Notes: a model not told the origin generated them from the letters alone. A stretch of DNA of 64,000 nucleotides from Albidovulum sediminis (GCF_025380365.1 NZ_JAOCQF010000001.1:1228245-1292244), one strand, 5' to 3'. Positions 25,917 through 35,904 are shown, counted from the first letter of the stretch. Program-made: numbers and translations.

Positions 25917-25938
25917 GCCGCGCCAACCGGCGCGCGTC

Positions 25939-27066
25939 ATGGCGTCAGAGCTAGATCCGGCTTTCGAGACCCTGACGCAGGCGCCTGCGGGGCGCACCGT
26001 CATTTCCGTCGATGCCATGGGTGGCGATCGTGGACCGGCAGCTGTTGTTGCCGGTCTTGCGCTGTCCGTGGCCGACCTGCCCGACATCGACTTCATCCTG
26101 CACGGCAAGGAAGAGGAACTGACCCCGCTTCTGGCGCGGCGCCCGACGCTGCGCGGGCGGGTGACGGTCGTTCCCACCGAAGGCGTGGTGCGGATGGAGG
26201 ACAAGCCGAGCCAGGTGCTGCGCACCGGTTCCAACACCTCGATGTGGTCGACGATCGAGGCGGTGCGCGAGGGCAAGGCCAAGGCGGCGGTCAGCTGCGG
26301 CAACACCGGCGCGCTGATGGCCGTGTCGATGATCCGGCTCAGGAAGCTGCCCGGCGTGAACCGGCCCGCGATCGCCTGCCTCTGGCCGTCGCGTGGGCCG
26401 AAACCGTTCAATGTCATGCTCGACGTCGGCGCCGACATCAAGGCGGACGCGCCCGACCTTCTGCAATACGCGCTTATGGGCGCGTCCTATGCGCGCAACG
26501 GCCTGGGCTACGCCCGCCCGCGCGTGGGCCTGCTGAACGTGGGCACCGAGGATCACAAGGGCCGCGCCGAACTCAAGCAGGCGCTGGACCTGATCGCCGG
26601 GGCGACCGAGGCCGGCAATTTCGATTTCGTCGGCTTTGTCGAGGGCGGCGATCTGCCCTCGGCCAAGGTGGACGTGATCGTCACCGACGGCTTCACCGGC
26701 AACATCGCGCTGAAGACCGGCGAGGGCACCGCCAAGCTGGTGGGGGAACTGCTGCGCGAGGCGCTGGGCGGGTCTTTCCTGTCGAAGATCGGCGCCCTTT
26801 TCGCGATCGGCCCGCTGCGCCGCCTGCAACAGCGCATCGACCCCCGCCGCGTCAACGGCGGCGTCTTTCTGGGGCTGAACGGAACGGTGGTGAAATCGCA
26901 CGGGTCGGCCGACGCGACCGGCGTCGCCGCCGCGATCATGCTGGCCTACAAACTTGCCCGGTCGGGCTTTCAGGAACGTCTTGCGCAGCGGGTTGCCTCT
27001 CTGGCCGAGGCGGCGCAGGATGCGGACCGGGGTGAGACGATCAACAACAACGGGAACGCCGAATGA
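25939..27066 (+). CDS. plsX: Phosphate acyltransferase PlsX
   Basis: A 375-residue peripheral membrane enzyme that makes acyl-phosphate from acyl-ACP, the first step of phosphatidic acid synthesis via PlsY. Motifs: ISVDAMGGDRGPAAVV, VSCGNTGALMA, RPAIACLWPS and VTDGFTGNIALKTGEG. The start at ATG 25939 gives a ~20-residue extension before the first strand. The stop overlaps fabH by four bases (ATGA). Conserved position between rpmF and fabH. Confidence 0.96.
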   Translation: MASELDPAFETLTQAPAGRTVISVDAMGGDRGPAAVVAGLALSVADLPDIDFILHGKEEELTPLLARRPTLRGRVTVVPTEGVVRMEDKPSQVLRTGSNTSMWSTIEAVREGKAKAAVSCGNTGALMAVSMIRLRKLPGVNRPAIACLWPSRGPKPFNVMLDVGADIKADAPDLLQYALMGASYARNGLGYARPRVGLLNVGTEDHKGRAELKQALDLIAGATEAGNFDFVGFVEGGDLPSAKVDVIVTDGFTGNIALKTGEGTAKLVGELLREALGGSFLSKIGALFAIGPLRRLQQRIDPRRVNGGVFLGLNGTVVKSHGSADATGVAAAIMLAYKLARSGFQERLAQRVASLAEAAQDADRGETINNNGNAE

Positions 27067-28037
27067 CGATCCGTGCCGTGGTCAGGGGTGTGGGGCATTA
27101 TCTGCCCGAACGCGTGGTCCCGAACAGCGAATTCGAGTCGAAGGTCGATACCTCGGACGAATGGATCCGCACCCGCACCGGGATCGAGCGGCGCCACTTC
27201 GCCGCCGCTGGCGAAACCACATCCGACATGGGCGCGAAGGCGGCCCTGGCCGCGCTGGCCGATGCGGGCATGACGCCCGACCGGATCGACGCGCTGATCG
27301 TCGCCACCTCCACCCCCGACCTGACCTTTCCCTCCGCCGCATCGATGGTGCAGGACAAGATCGGCATGCGGCGGGGCTTTGCCTTCGACGTGCAGGCGGT
27401 CTGCGCGGGCTTCGTCTTCGCGCTGGCCAATGCGAACGCGCTGATCCTGTCGGGACAGGCGGAGCGCGTGCTGGTGATCGGCGCGGAGACCTTCAGCCGC
27501 ATCCTCGACTGGGAGGACCGGTCAACCTGCGTGCTGTTCGGCGACGGCGCCGGCGCGCTGGTGCTGGAGGCCGCGGAAGGCACCGGCACCACCGCGGATC
27601 GCGGCATCCTCGCCACCGACCTGAACAGCGACGGCTCCTACCGCGATCTGCTCTATGTCGACGGCGGGGTGTCGACCACCGGCACCGCGGGGCATCTCCG
27701 GATGCAGGGCAACCAGGTTTTCCGCCATGCGGTCGAGAAACTGGCCGCCACCGCGCATGCCGCGCTCGACAAGGTCGGACTCAGCGGGGCGGATGTGGAC
27801 TGGATCGTTCCGCACCAGGCCAACCTGCGCATCATCACCGCCACCGCCCAGCGGATGCAGGTACCGATGGAGCGGGTCGTCGTCACCGTGCAGGACCACG
27901 GCAACACCTCGGCCGCCTCGATTCCCCTCGCGCTGTCGGTGGGCAAGGCGCGCGGACAGCTCAAAACCGGCGATCTGGTCGTGACCGAGGCCATCGGCGG
28001 GGGTCTCGCCTGGGGTTCAGTCGTCCTCAGGTGGTGA
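27063..28037 (+). CDS. fabH: 3-oxoacyl-ACP synthase III FabH
   Basis: A 324-residue condensing enzyme that joins acetyl-CoA and malonyl-ACP to start fatty-acid synthesis. The catalytic triad is visible: C114 in FDVQAVCAGF, His in IVPHQANLRI and Asn in DHGNTSAASIP. The N-terminal RTGIERRHFA motif and GDGAGALVLE are also intact. It is coupled to plsX by an ATGA overlap. ihfA follows after about 95 bp. Confidence 0.97.
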   Translation: MTIRAVVRGVGHYLPERVVPNSEFESKVDTSDEWIRTRTGIERRHFAAAGETTSDMGAKAALAALADAGMTPDRIDALIVATSTPDLTFPSAASMVQDKIGMRRGFAFDVQAVCAGFVFALANANALILSGQAERVLVIGAETFSRILDWEDRSTCVLFGDGAGALVLEAAEGTGTTADRGILATDLNSDGSYRDLLYVDGGVSTTGTAGHLRMQGNQVFRHAVEKLAATAHAALDKVGLSGADVDWIVPHQANLRIITATAQRMQVPMERVVVTVQDHGNTSAASIPLALSVGKARGQLKTGDLVVTEAIGGGLAWGSVVLRW

Positions 28038-28131
28038 ATCTTCGCCTGAATTGACCGCTTCAAGTCATTGATATTGACTTGGGTTTGCCAAGCCCGCATC
28101 CTTCGCTGCACGCAACCTTGGGGGGGACGTG

Positions 28132-28434
28132 ATGAGCGAGAAGACCCTGACACGCATGGACCTGACCGAGGCCGTCTTCCGCGAGGTCGGCCTGTCCCGC
28201 AATGAATCGGCGCAACTGGTGGAAAGCGTGCTTCAGCACATGTCCGACGCGCTGGTTTCGGGCGAAACCGTCAAGATCTCGTCCTTCGGCACCTTCTCGG
28301 TCCGCGACAAGGCCGCCCGCATGGGGCGCAACCCCAAGACCGGCGACGAGGTGCCGATCCATCCCCGCCGCGTGCTGACGTTCCGGCCATCCCACCTGAT
28401 GAAGGACCGAGTCGCGGCCGGGAACCGGGGCTGA
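28132..28434 (+). CDS. ihfA: Integration host factor subunit alpha
   Basis: A 100-residue DNA-bending protein. It shows the HU/IHF fold with [20 protein letters not shown], the [20 protein letters not shown] arm and the intercalating-proline loop in [20 protein letters not shown]. The start is ATG 28132; a GTG directly before it is in frame. It forms the heterodimer with IHF-beta (not in this window) and bends DNA in replication, recombination and promoter control. merR follows after 11 bases, the usual alphaproteobacterial pair. Confidence 0.95.
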   Translation: MSEKTLTRMDLTEAVFREVGLSRNESAQLVESVLQHMSDALVSGETVKISSFGTFSVRDKAARMGRNPKTGDEVPIHPRRVLTFRPSHLMKDRVAAGNRG

Positions 28435-28445
28435 GGCGCATCCCG

Positions 28446-29204
28446 ATGGCGAAGTCCGCCGAGGCGTTCCGGACGATCAGCGAAGTCGCCGAGATTCTCG
28501 ACACGCCCGCGCATGTGCTCCGGTTCTGGGAAAGCCAGTTTCCGCAGATCCGCCCGATGAAGCGGGCGGGCGGGCGCCGCTACTACCGCCCGCAGGACGT
28601 GGCGCTGATTGCGGGCATCCGCAAGCTTCTGCATGAGGACGGGATCACCATCCGCGGGGTCAGGAAGATCCTGCGCGAACAGGGTGTGCGCCACGTCTCG
28701 GGTCTTGCCGAGGATCTGCCCGCCGACCTGCCCGCCGACCTGCCTGCCGAGACCACGGCACAGGCAGGAACGGGCGCGGCGGCGCAGGAGGCGGTGGCCA
28801 GCACGGCAAAGGCCGATGCCCCGGCCGCGGACATCGCCGCTGCGGCCCCGACGGCCGAGCCGGAAGCCCCTGCCCCCGCGCCTGCCCCTTCCGGGGCGCG
28901 CGCCACGACTGCCCCTTCCGGGGCGGAGCGCGAGCCGCGCCTGCCCTTCGACACAAGCCCGCGCGCGATGCCCGTGCAGGAAGCGCCGATGCAGGTCGAC
29001 GTTCCGACCGAACCACGGACGGAGACCGCGCGCGTCCACGCCTTCCCCGCGCCTTCGGCGCCCGACGCCACGCTCGCCGCGCGGCTCCGTGCCGCCGATC
29101 CGGTCGCGGCATCGCGCAACCGCGAGGCGCTGGCCGCCCTTTACCGCCGCCTTGCCGCGCTGCGCGACCGCCGGCGCGCGGCCGGGCAGCCCCCGCAGGG
29201 ATAA
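28446..29204 (+). CDS. MerR-family regulator with long Ala/Pro-rich tail
   Basis: A 252-residue protein. Residues 1-75 are a MerR winged helix ([47 protein letters not shown]). The following ~100 residues are low-complexity, rich in Ala, Pro and Glu with an LPAD triple repeat and two copies of APSGA; the end ([16 protein letters not shown]) is a short basic helix. There are no metal-binding cysteines, so it is not a metal sensor. It is the constant partner of ihfA in Rhodobacteraceae, 11 bases downstream; its target genes are not known to me. Confidence 0.88.
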   Translation: MAKSAEAFRTISEVAEILDTPAHVLRFWESQFPQIRPMKRAGGRRYYRPQDVALIAGIRKLLHEDGITIRGVRKILREQGVRHVSGLAEDLPADLPADLPAETTAQAGTGAAAQEAVASTAKADAPAADIAAAAPTAEPEAPAPAPAPSGARATTAPSGAEREPRLPFDTSPRAMPVQEAPMQVDVPTEPRTETARVHAFPAPSAPDATLAARLRAADPVAASRNREALAALYRRLAALRDRRRAAGQPPQG

Positions 29205-29278
29205 TCCGGCAAGGACCTGTCCGGGATGCGTTTTGTCGCTTGCCCCTGCCCCGCCAATCGTCCTATACACCGCCGCGT

Positions 29279-29356
29279 CGGGCCGTGGCGCAGCCTGGTT
29301 AGCGCGTCCGTCTGGGGGGCGGAAGGTCGTGAGTTCGAATCTCACCGGCCCGACCA
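29279..29356 (+). tRNA. tRNA-Pro (GGG)
   Basis: Acceptor CGGGCCG pairs with CGGCCCG; the anticodon stem TCCGT/GCGGA encloses CTGGGGG, giving anticodon GGG. T-arm GTTCGAATC, discriminator A and encoded CCA at 29354-29356. It sits between merR and dcd and is followed directly by a strong hairpin. Confidence 0.96.
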
Positions 29357-29363
29357 TCACCGA

Positions 29364-29393
29364 AACGCCCACCTCGGTGTCGAGGTGGGCGTT
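29364..29393 (+). terminator. Strong hairpin after tRNA-Pro
   Basis: AACGCCCACCTCG, four-base loop, CGAGGTGGGCGTT: a perfect 13-bp stem eight bases after the tRNA end and 20 bases before the dcd start. Likely tRNA terminator; it also lies in any dcd leader. Confidence 0.7.
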
Positions 29394-29413
29394 CGTCTGT
29401 GCGGGGGAAGGCG

Positions 29414-30496
29414 ATGAGCGTCAGCGGCGTCCTGGCAGACAGCGGCATCCGGGCGCTGGTCGCCTCCGGCGCGATTACCGCCGCCGCGCCCGTGGCCGAG
29501 GGCCAGATACAGCCCGCGAGCCTTGATCTCCGCCTCGGCACCGTCGCCTACCGGGTGCGCGCCTCGTTCCTTCCGGGCGCGGGCCGCACCGTGGCCGAGC
29601 GCATCGCCGAGTTCGAGATGCACCGCATCGACCTGACGCAGGGCGCGGTGCTGGAAAAGGGCTGCGTCTATGTCGTGCCGCTGCTCGAATCGGTGCGCCT
29701 GCCGCGCGGCACGTCCGGTGCGGCCTCGGCGAAATCCTCGATCGGCCGGCTTGACCTGCTGACCCGCGTCATCACCGACAACGGGACCGAGTTCGACCGC
29801 GTGCCCGACGGCCACCAGGGGCCGCTTTACGTCGAGATCTGCCCGCGCTCCTTCTCCGTCCTCGCCCGGACCGGGCAGATGCTGAGCCAGGTCATCTTCC
29901 GCCAGGGACAGACCCGGATCGACGACGCGGAACTTGCCGCGATCCACGCCCGCACCCCCATCGTCTCGGGCGCGGCGGTGATTTCCGACGGGCTTGCCTT
30001 TTCGGTGGGGCTCAGGCCCGAACGCGGCGACCTTGTCGGCTACCGCGCCAAGCCGCACGCGGGCGTCATCGACCTCGACAAGGTGGGTCACTACGCCCCC
30101 GCCGACTTCTGGGAGGAGGTGCGCACGCGCGAAGGCCGCATCATCCTCGACCCCGGCGCCTTCTACATCCTCGTCAGCCGCGAGGCGATCGCGATCCCGC
30201 CCGACTGCGCTGCGGAAATGGCCCCCTATCTTGCCATGGTGGGCGAGTTCCGGGTGCATTACGCGGGCTTCTTCGACCCCGGTTTCGGCTATGACGCGGC
30301 CGGCGGCGCGGGGTCGCGCGGCGTGCTTGAGGTGCGCTGCCACGAGGCGCCCTTTGTCCTCGAACACGGTCAGGTCGTCGGGCGGCTGATCTATGAGCGC
30401 ATGGTCTCGGTGCCTGAACGGCTTTACGGCGCGGGCATCCAGTCGAACTACCAGGGCCAGGGGCTGAAGCTGTCGAAGCACTTCCGGGCCGGTTGA
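29414..30496 (+). CDS. dcd: dCTP deaminase, fused two-domain form
   Basis: A 360-residue enzyme, twice the length of E. coli Dcd. Both halves look like the dUTPase/DCD fold: the first with QPASLDLRLG and SAKSSIGRLDLLTRVITDNG, the second with EFRVHYAGFFDPGFGYD and GVLEVRCHE. This is the alphaproteobacterial fused form. It deaminates dCTP to dUTP for thymidylate synthesis. GGGGGAAG lies just before ATG 29414, supporting that start over a GTG 15 bases upstream. It is convergent with scpB. Confidence 0.9.
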   Translation: MSVSGVLADSGIRALVASGAITAAAPVAEGQIQPASLDLRLGTVAYRVRASFLPGAGRTVAERIAEFEMHRIDLTQGAVLEKGCVYVVPLLESVRLPRGTSGAASAKSSIGRLDLLTRVITDNGTEFDRVPDGHQGPLYVEICPRSFSVLARTGQMLSQVIFRQGQTRIDDAELAAIHARTPIVSGAAVISDGLAFSVGLRPERGDLVGYRAKPHAGVIDLDKVGHYAPADFWEEVRTREGRIILDPGAFYILVSREAIAIPPDCAAEMAPYLAMVGEFRVHYAGFFDPGFGYDAAGGAGSRGVLEVRCHEAPFVLEHGQVVGRLIYERMVSVPERLYGAGIQSNYQGQGLKLSKHFRAG

Positions 30497-30524
30497 AGGC
30501 GCGCTCGCGCCCCGGCCCCGTGCC

Positions 30525-31181
30525 TCAGTCCTCGAACAACTCGCTCTGCCCGGTCTGATCCTCGCCCTCGTCCTCGCCCTGCCCGAAGCCCGGCATTGGC
30601 CGGTTGTCGAGAAGGCCCGCCGCGCGCAGTTCCTTCAACCCCGGCAGGTCGCGCGCGCTTTCCAGCCCGAAGTGGTCAAGGAAGCCCTGCGTGACGACGA
30701 AGGTCACCGGCCGCCCCGGCGTCATCCGGCGGCGGCCGAAGCGGATCCAGTCCAGTTCCAGAAGCTGGTCGACGGTGCCGCGGCTGACCGCGACGCCGCG
30801 GATCTCCTCGATCTCGGCGCGCGTGACGGGCTGGTGATAGGCGATGATCGCCAGCGTCTCGATGGCCGCGCGGCTGAGCTTGCGCGTCTCCACCACTTCC
30901 TTCTGCATCAGGAACCCGAGGTCGGGTGCGGTGCGGATCGCCCAGGCATCGCCGACCTTCACCACGCGCACCCCGCGCCCCTCGTAGCGGCGGCGCAGGT
31001 AGACCAGCGCCTCCGCCGGGTCGGCGCCGTGCGGCATCCGCGCCGCCATCTCCGCCACCGTCACCGGATCGGCCGAGGCGAACAGGATCGCCTCGACCAT
31101 CCGCTCCTGCTCGGCCAGGGGCGGGGCGTCGAACAGGCTTTTCTCGGCCTCGCGCGGATCGGGGGCGGCTGTGTCGGTCAA
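30525..31181 (-). CDS. scpB: Segregation and condensation protein B
   Basis: A 218-residue protein with two winged helices: VEAILFASADPVTVAEMAARM and KLSRAAIETLAIIAYHQPVTRAEIEEIRG, the latter being the ScpB signature. ScpB binds ScpA and with Smc forms the bacterial condensin. The start codon is TTG 31181, whose last bases overlap the scpA stop (TTGA), so it is translated by coupling. The C-terminus is acidic (GQGEDEGEDQTGQSELFED). Confidence 0.93.
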   Translation of the reverse strand: MTDTAAPDPREAEKSLFDAPPLAEQERMVEAILFASADPVTVAEMAARMPHGADPAEALVYLRRRYEGRGVRVVKVGDAWAIRTAPDLGFLMQKEVVETRKLSRAAIETLAIIAYHQPVTRAEIEEIRGVAVSRGTVDQLLELDWIRFGRRRMTPGRPVTFVVTQGFLDHFGLESARDLPGLKELRAAGLLDNRPMPGFGQGEDEGEDQTGQSELFED

Positions 31182-31966
31182 GGCGTCTTCCGTCTGATCG
31201 CGATGGGGGCGAAGGTCTCACTCTGTCTTAACTCGATCTGCCCCTGCTTGGCGAGTTCGAGGGATGCGGCGAAGGTCGCCGCCGTCGCCGACCGCCGCCG
31301 GACGGGATCGGCACCCCAGCCCTCGGGCAGGTAGCTGGCGAGGTCCGTCCAGTCGCCGGCATAGCCGATCAGGCCCCGCATCCGCTCCAGCGCCTGTTCC
31401 ATGGTGAAGACGTGGTTGCGGTCGAAGGCGTAGGGGCGGAATTCGTCATGCGTGCGGATGCGCGCATAGGCCTGCATCAGGTCGAGAAGCGTGGCGGTGA
31501 ACTGGATCTTGCGGCTGCGCTGCACGTCCTCGGGGATGCCGCGCACGAAGAAGTCGCGCCCCTTCTGGTCGCGCGCCATCAGCCGGGCCGCCACCTCGCG
31601 CATGGCCTGGAGGCGTTCCAGCTGAAAGGCAAGGTGCGCGGCCAGGTCCTCACCCGTCGGCCCCTCCTCGCTCGGGTCGGGCGGCAGGAGGAGGCGCGAT
31701 TTCAGGAACGCAAGCCAGGCCGCCATCACCAGGTAGTCGGCCGCAAGCTCGATCCTGAGCTTCTTCGCCTTCTCGACGAAACCGAGGTACTGTTCGGCCA
31801 GCTGCAGCACCGAGATGCGCCGCAAGTCCACCTTCTGGGTGCGCGACAGCGTCAGCAGCAGGTCGAGCGGCCCCTCGAACCCGTCGACATCGACGATCAG
31901 CGCCTCGGCCTGAAGCCGGTCGCCGACGGACTGGACGTCTTCCTCGAACAGGCTCGGGTCGGCCAT
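31178..31966 (-). CDS. scpA: Segregation and condensation protein A
   Basis: A 262-residue kleisin that bridges the Smc head domains. Signature near the start: LIVDVDGFEGPLDLLLTLSRTQKVDL, then FLGFVEKAKKLRIELAADYLVMAAWLAFLKSRLLLP-type motif, visible as YLVMAAWLAFLKSRLLLP. The C-terminal winged helix follows SATAATFAASLELAKQGQI. Start ATG 31966 is three bases after the nagZ stop; scpB overlaps its end. Normal length for the clade. Confidence 0.95.
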   Translation of the reverse strand: MADPSLFEEDVQSVGDRLQAEALIVDVDGFEGPLDLLLTLSRTQKVDLRRISVLQLAEQYLGFVEKAKKLRIELAADYLVMAAWLAFLKSRLLLPPDPSEEGPTGEDLAAHLAFQLERLQAMREVAARLMARDQKGRDFFVRGIPEDVQRSRKIQFTATLLDLMQAYARIRTHDEFRPYAFDRNHVFTMEQALERMRGLIGYAGDWTDLASYLPEGWGADPVRRRSATAATFAASLELAKQGQIELRQSETFAPIAIRRKTP

Positions 31967-31969
31967 GCG

Positions 31970-33001
31970 CTATCCCTTCAGAAGCGCCTCAAGTTCGGCC
32001 TCCAGAAGGGCGGTGTCAATGGGCTCGGCCATTTCCCGCAGGGCGAGCGCCGCAGCGGCCCGCCGCAGGGCCGCATCCGTCATCGGCCCGGCGGCGGCAA
32101 TGGTGCCGGCCATTTCTTCCATCGTGCCGTTGCAGTGCAGGACGATGTCGCAGCCCGCCGCGATGGCGGCGCGGGCGCGTTCGGGGATGGTGCCCGACAG
32201 CGCCTGCATCGAGATGTCGTCGGTCAGCAGCAGACCCTGAAAGCCGATCCGCCGGCGGATCAGGTCGATCACCACGGGCGAGGCGGTCGCCGGACGGTCG
32301 GGGTCGATGGCGGTGAAACGGATATGCGCGGTCATGCCGGCAGGCAGGTCGTTGAGCGCGGAAAAGGGGGCGAAGTCGGTGGCGATCAGGTCCGCCTCGG
32401 TCGCGGTGACGGCGGGCAGTTCCAGGTGGCTGTCCGCGACCGCGCGGCCGTGGCCGGGCATGTGCTTCATCACCGGGATCACGCCCCCGGCCAGCAGCCC
32501 CTCGGCGGCCGCGCGCGCCGCCCGCGTCACCGTCGCCGCGTCGCTTCCGAAGCAGCGGTTGCGCAGGAACGGATGGGTGTCCGCGCCCGCGATGTCGGCC
32601 GAGGGCGCGCAGTCGGCGTCGATGCCGACGCGGCGCAGTTCCTCTGCGATCAGCCGGTAGCGCAGCCAGATGCCGCGCGCCATCGCCTCGGGCGGGGTGG
32701 CCGCGACCTGGTCGAGCGGCGGCAGCCATTCGCGCCAGTGCGGCGCGCGCAGGCGCTGCACCCGCCCGCCTTCCTGGTCCACCAGCACCGGCGCGTCGCG
32801 CCCCACCGCCTCGCGCAACTCTCCGGTCAGGCGGCGCAACTGCTCGGGGTTTTCGACGTTGCGGGCGAACAGGATGAAGCCAAGCGGGTTGGCGTCGCGG
32901 AAGAACGCGGCCTCCTCCGGTGTCAGGACGGTCCCCGCGTTGCCCAGGATGGCGGCCGCGGGCCGGGCGCCGGCCGTCACTTCGTCTGGGTCGGAACGCA
33001 T
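31970..33001 (-). CDS. nagZ: Beta-N-acetylhexosaminidase NagZ
   Basis: A 343-residue cytosolic glycosidase (GH3) that removes GlcNAc from anhydromuramyl peptides in cell-wall recycling. Diagnostic motif: KHMPGHGRAVADSHLELP, containing the mobile-loop Asp-His pair, and the nucleophile Asp in LLLTDDISMQAL. The start is uncertain: ATG 33001 overlaps the upstream gene by 25 bases, while GTG 32980 would overlap by the more usual four (GTGA). Both leave the fold intact. It lies in an operon with a SPOR-domain protein, which also acts on peptidoglycan. Confidence 0.92.
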   Translation of the reverse strand: MRSDPDEVTAGARPAAAILGNAGTVLTPEEAAFFRDANPLGFILFARNVENPEQLRRLTGELREAVGRDAPVLVDQEGGRVQRLRAPHWREWLPPLDQVAATPPEAMARGIWLRYRLIAEELRRVGIDADCAPSADIAGADTHPFLRNRCFGSDAATVTRAARAAAEGLLAGGVIPVMKHMPGHGRAVADSHLELPAVTATEADLIATDFAPFSALNDLPAGMTAHIRFTAIDPDRPATASPVVIDLIRRRIGFQGLLLTDDISMQALSGTIPERARAAIAAGCDIVLHCNGTMEEMAGTIAAAGPMTDAALRRAAAALALREMAEPIDTALLEAELEALLKG

Positions 33002-33963
33002 TGGGTGTTTTCCGCCAGCAGGACCGAGCAGAAGCGCCGCGCGTCGTCCATCCCCTCAAAGCCCGCGGCCCTGAGGCGGACAAAGCTGTTGCCACCCGAT
33101 TCCGCGGGTTCGATCACGCGCTGGCGCCCTTCCATCAGCGCGCCGTAGCGGGCGGCGATGCGGTCCCATTCCAGCCGCGCCTCGGCCTCGGTGTCGAAGG
33201 AGCCCAGCTGCGCAAGGCTGGTCCCGGCAGGCAGGAGCGCGGGATTGGCCTCGACCGCGGGCGGGGCCATGGCGGCGGCCACGGCGGCGGCGATGGCGTC
33301 CGCCTCGGGGTCGTAGCCGCCGGTGGCCTCGGCGCCCGCGCCGGAAGATGCCGCGGCAAGGCGCGCAGGCCGCGCCACCGGGCGCGGCGCGGCGGCATCG
33401 CCCTCAAGCGCCCCCTCGGCTTCCAGAAGCGGTTCCGGCGCCTCGTCGGGCAGCGGATCGGCCAGCACGGTTTCGGTGACGGGCGCGGCGGCCACGACCT
33501 CGCCCGCGGTGGCGGGCGGCGTCGCGGAAGGGTCCGCGGCCGGGGCATCGGCCAGCGGAACCTCCGGCAGCGCCCCTTCGGGTACCGCGGGCAGGCTGGC
33601 AAGTTCGCCGCCCGCCACATCCTCGGGCGCAAGACCGGTGGCCCCCGGTGCGAGCGTCAGCGTCTCGGCCGGGGCCTCGGCGATGCCGTCCGCGGCGATG
33701 GCGTTGACCGCAAGGCCGGTGTGTTCGGCCAGTTCGCCGCCAGGGTTGTCGGGCGCCACGCGCGCGGGCCCTTCCAGCGCGCGGATGACCGGAATTCCCG
33801 TCACGTCGCGCACCGCAAGCTTGTAGCCCCAGACCAGGAGCCCGGCGACCAGCGCGGCCGAGGTGATCGCCCCGGCAGCGCCGAAAAGCTTCTGCACCCG
33901 TTCCGAGCGCGGGGCCGCATAGCCCCCCTCGACCGGGAAATCGTCGAAGTCGATATCCGCCAT
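32977..33963 (-). CDS. SPOR-domain membrane protein
   Basis: A 328-residue protein with one membrane segment near 29-47 (GAITSAALVAGLLVWGYKLAV), a long periplasmic linker rich in Ala, Pro and Glu, and a C-terminal SPOR domain (LLPAGTSLAQLGSFDTEAEARLEWDRI... ending CSVLLAENTQCVP). SPOR domains bind denuded glycan strands at the septum. The topology is that of FtsN-like proteins, though no FtsN-specific motif is clear. It lies between argS and nagZ, a conserved arrangement in Rhodobacteraceae. Confidence 0.88.
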   Translation of the reverse strand: MADIDFDDFPVEGGYAAPRSERVQKLFGAAGAITSAALVAGLLVWGYKLAVRDVTGIPVIRALEGPARVAPDNPGGELAEHTGLAVNAIAADGIAEAPAETLTLAPGATGLAPEDVAGGELASLPAVPEGALPEVPLADAPAADPSATPPATAGEVVAAAPVTETVLADPLPDEAPEPLLEAEGALEGDAAAPRPVARPARLAAASSGAGAEATGGYDPEADAIAAAVAAAMAPPAVEANPALLPAGTSLAQLGSFDTEAEARLEWDRIAARYGALMEGRQRVIEPAESGGNSFVRLRAAGFEGMDDARRFCSVLLAENTQCVPTQTK

Positions 33964-34029
33964 GCTCCGCCTCGCTCCGGACGGCGTGCCGCCCGCTTGC
34001 CTGTCAGAACCCCGGCGTGGCGCCTGTTG

Positions 34030-35775
34030 TCAGCGCATTTCTTCCGCCGGGGTCACGCCAAGGATACCAAGACCTGCGGAAATGACAACGGCCGTGGCCC
34101 GGGCGAGCGCGATTTTCGCCTGCGAAGCCGGGATATTACCGTCCTGGACGAAGCGCAGGCCGGTTTCCTCGTTGCCGCGGTTCCAGAGCCCGTGCAGTTC
34201 GGAGGCCAGTTCGTAGAGGTAGAAGGCGATGCGGTGCGGCTCCTGCCCGCGCGCGGCGATCTCGACCAGACGCGGCCATTCGGCGATCTTGCGGGCCAGC
34301 GCCAGTTCCGCCTCGTGCGAAAGGCGCGCGAAATCGGCCCGCGCCAGCGTCGTGTCATCGGCGGCAATCCCCGCCTCGGCGGCCTTGCGGATGACCGAGC
34401 AGACGCGCGCATGGGCGTATTGCACATAGAAGACCGGGTTGTCCTTCGACTGTTCCAGCACCTTGTCGAAGTCAAAGTCGAGCGCCGCGTCGTTCTTCCG
34501 CGTCAGCATGACAAAGCGCGTCACGTCGGCGCCCGCCTGTTCGACCACGTCGCGCAGCGTCACGAAGGTGCCCGCGCGCTTCGACATCTTGAACGGCTCG
34601 CCGTTCTTGTAGAGCTTGACCATCTGGATCAGCTTGACCTCGAGCGGTACGCGACCCGCCGACAGCGCCGAGACGACCGCCTTCAGCCGCTTGACATAGC
34701 CGCCATGGTCGGCGCCGAGGATGTCGATCAGCTGGTCGTAGCCGCGTTTCACCTTGTCCCAGTGATAGGCGATGTCGGGGGCAAAATAGGTCCAAGACCC
34801 GTCCGATTTCTTCACCGGCCGGTCCACGTCGTCGCCATGCGCGGTCGAGCGGAACAGCGTCTGCTCGCGTTCCTCCCAGTCGTCGGGCAGCTTGCCCTTC
34901 GGCGCCTCCAGCATCCCCTCGTAGATCAGGTCCATGCCGCGCAGTGTCGCGATCGCCTCCTCGACCCGGCCCGAGGCGGTGATCGCGCGTTCGGAGGAGA
35001 AGACATCCATCTTCACGCCGAGAAGCGCGAGGTCGGCGCGGATCATCGCCATCATCTCGGCGGTGGCAAACTCGCGCACTTCGGCCAGCCAGTCCCCCTC
35101 GTGCCGGTCGAGAAGGCTGGTGCCGTATTTCGCCTTCAAGGCCTCGCCGACCGGGATCAGGTAGTCGCCGGGATAGAGCCCTTCGCGGATCTCGGGGGAA
35201 AGGCCGTTGGCCTCGCGGTAGCGTTCATAGGCCGAGCGCGCCAGCACGTCGACCTGCGCGCCGGCGTCGTTGATGTAGTATTCGCGCGTGACCTCGTGGC
35301 CGGCGAAATCCAAGAGCGCGGCCAGCGCGTCGCCGAAGACCGCGCCGCGGGTATGGCCGACGTGCATCGGCCCGGTGGGGTTGGCGGAGACGAACTCGAC
35401 GTTGACCTTCACGCCGCGCCCCATGGCGGAGCGGCCGAAGTCGCGGCCCGCGGCCAGCGCGGCGGCGACCACGCCCTGCCAGGCGGCCGGGGTCAGGCGC
35501 AGGTTCAGGAAGCCGGGCCCCGCGACCTCGGCGGTGACGATGCGCGGGTCGGCGGCAAGTTTCGCCGCCAGCGCCTCGGCGATGGCGCGGGGGTTCTGGC
35601 CGGCGGGCTTGGCCAGCACCATCGCGGCGTTCGTCGCCATGTCGCCATGAGCCGCGTCGCGCGGCGGCTCGACCGCGACGTTGGTCATGTCGAGCCCGGC
35701 GGGCAGCGCGCCCTCGGCCTGCATCGCGGCGAGGCTGTCGATGACCAGTGCGCGGATGTCGGAAAACAGGTTCAT
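34030..35775 (-). CDS. argS: Arginyl-tRNA synthetase
   Basis: A 581-residue class I synthetase. HIGH-type motif [25 protein letters not shown]-type motif [13 protein letters not shown], and a C-terminal DALR anticodon-binding domain ([16 protein letters not shown], then PLVEIAA-like region). The start is ATG 35775 ([10 protein letters not shown]), giving the usual N-terminal Add-1 domain. Essential housekeeping gene. It is separated from dgt by 161 bp that contain one copy of the intergenic repeat. Confidence 0.96.
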   Translation of the reverse strand: MNLFSDIRALVIDSLAAMQAEGALPAGLDMTNVAVEPPRDAAHGDMATNAAMVLAKPAGQNPRAIAEALAAKLAADPRIVTAEVAGPGFLNLRLTPAAWQGVVAAALAAGRDFGRSAMGRGVKVNVEFVSANPTGPMHVGHTRGAVFGDALAALLDFAGHEVTREYYINDAGAQVDVLARSAYERYREANGLSPEIREGLYPGDYLIPVGEALKAKYGTSLLDRHEGDWLAEVREFATAEMMAMIRADLALLGVKMDVFSSERAITASGRVEEAIATLRGMDLIYEGMLEAPKGKLPDDWEEREQTLFRSTAHGDDVDRPVKKSDGSWTYFAPDIAYHWDKVKRGYDQLIDILGADHGGYVKRLKAVVSALSAGRVPLEVKLIQMVKLYKNGEPFKMSKRAGTFVTLRDVVEQAGADVTRFVMLTRKNDAALDFDFDKVLEQSKDNPVFYVQYAHARVCSVIRKAAEAGIAADDTTLARADFARLSHEAELALARKIAEWPRLVEIAARGQEPHRIAFYLYELASELHGLWNRGNEETGLRFVQDGNIPASQAKIALARATAVVISAGLGILGVTPAEEMR

Positions 35776-35904
35776 GATCGGTCCCTTTGTTCCGGCCGGG
35801 CATGCCAGAGCCACGCCCGCGCGTCAATGGCGCGCGGGGGGGGGCGCGCGGCGGGCCGAAGGGGCGGGCCAGAGCAGCCGGGCCGGGGCTCTGCCCCGGA
35901 CCCC

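Noticed and set aside
28233-29372. Minus-strand frame overlapping ihfA, merR and tRNA-Pro
   Set aside because: It would be antisense to two recognisable genes and a tRNA; no domain seen.
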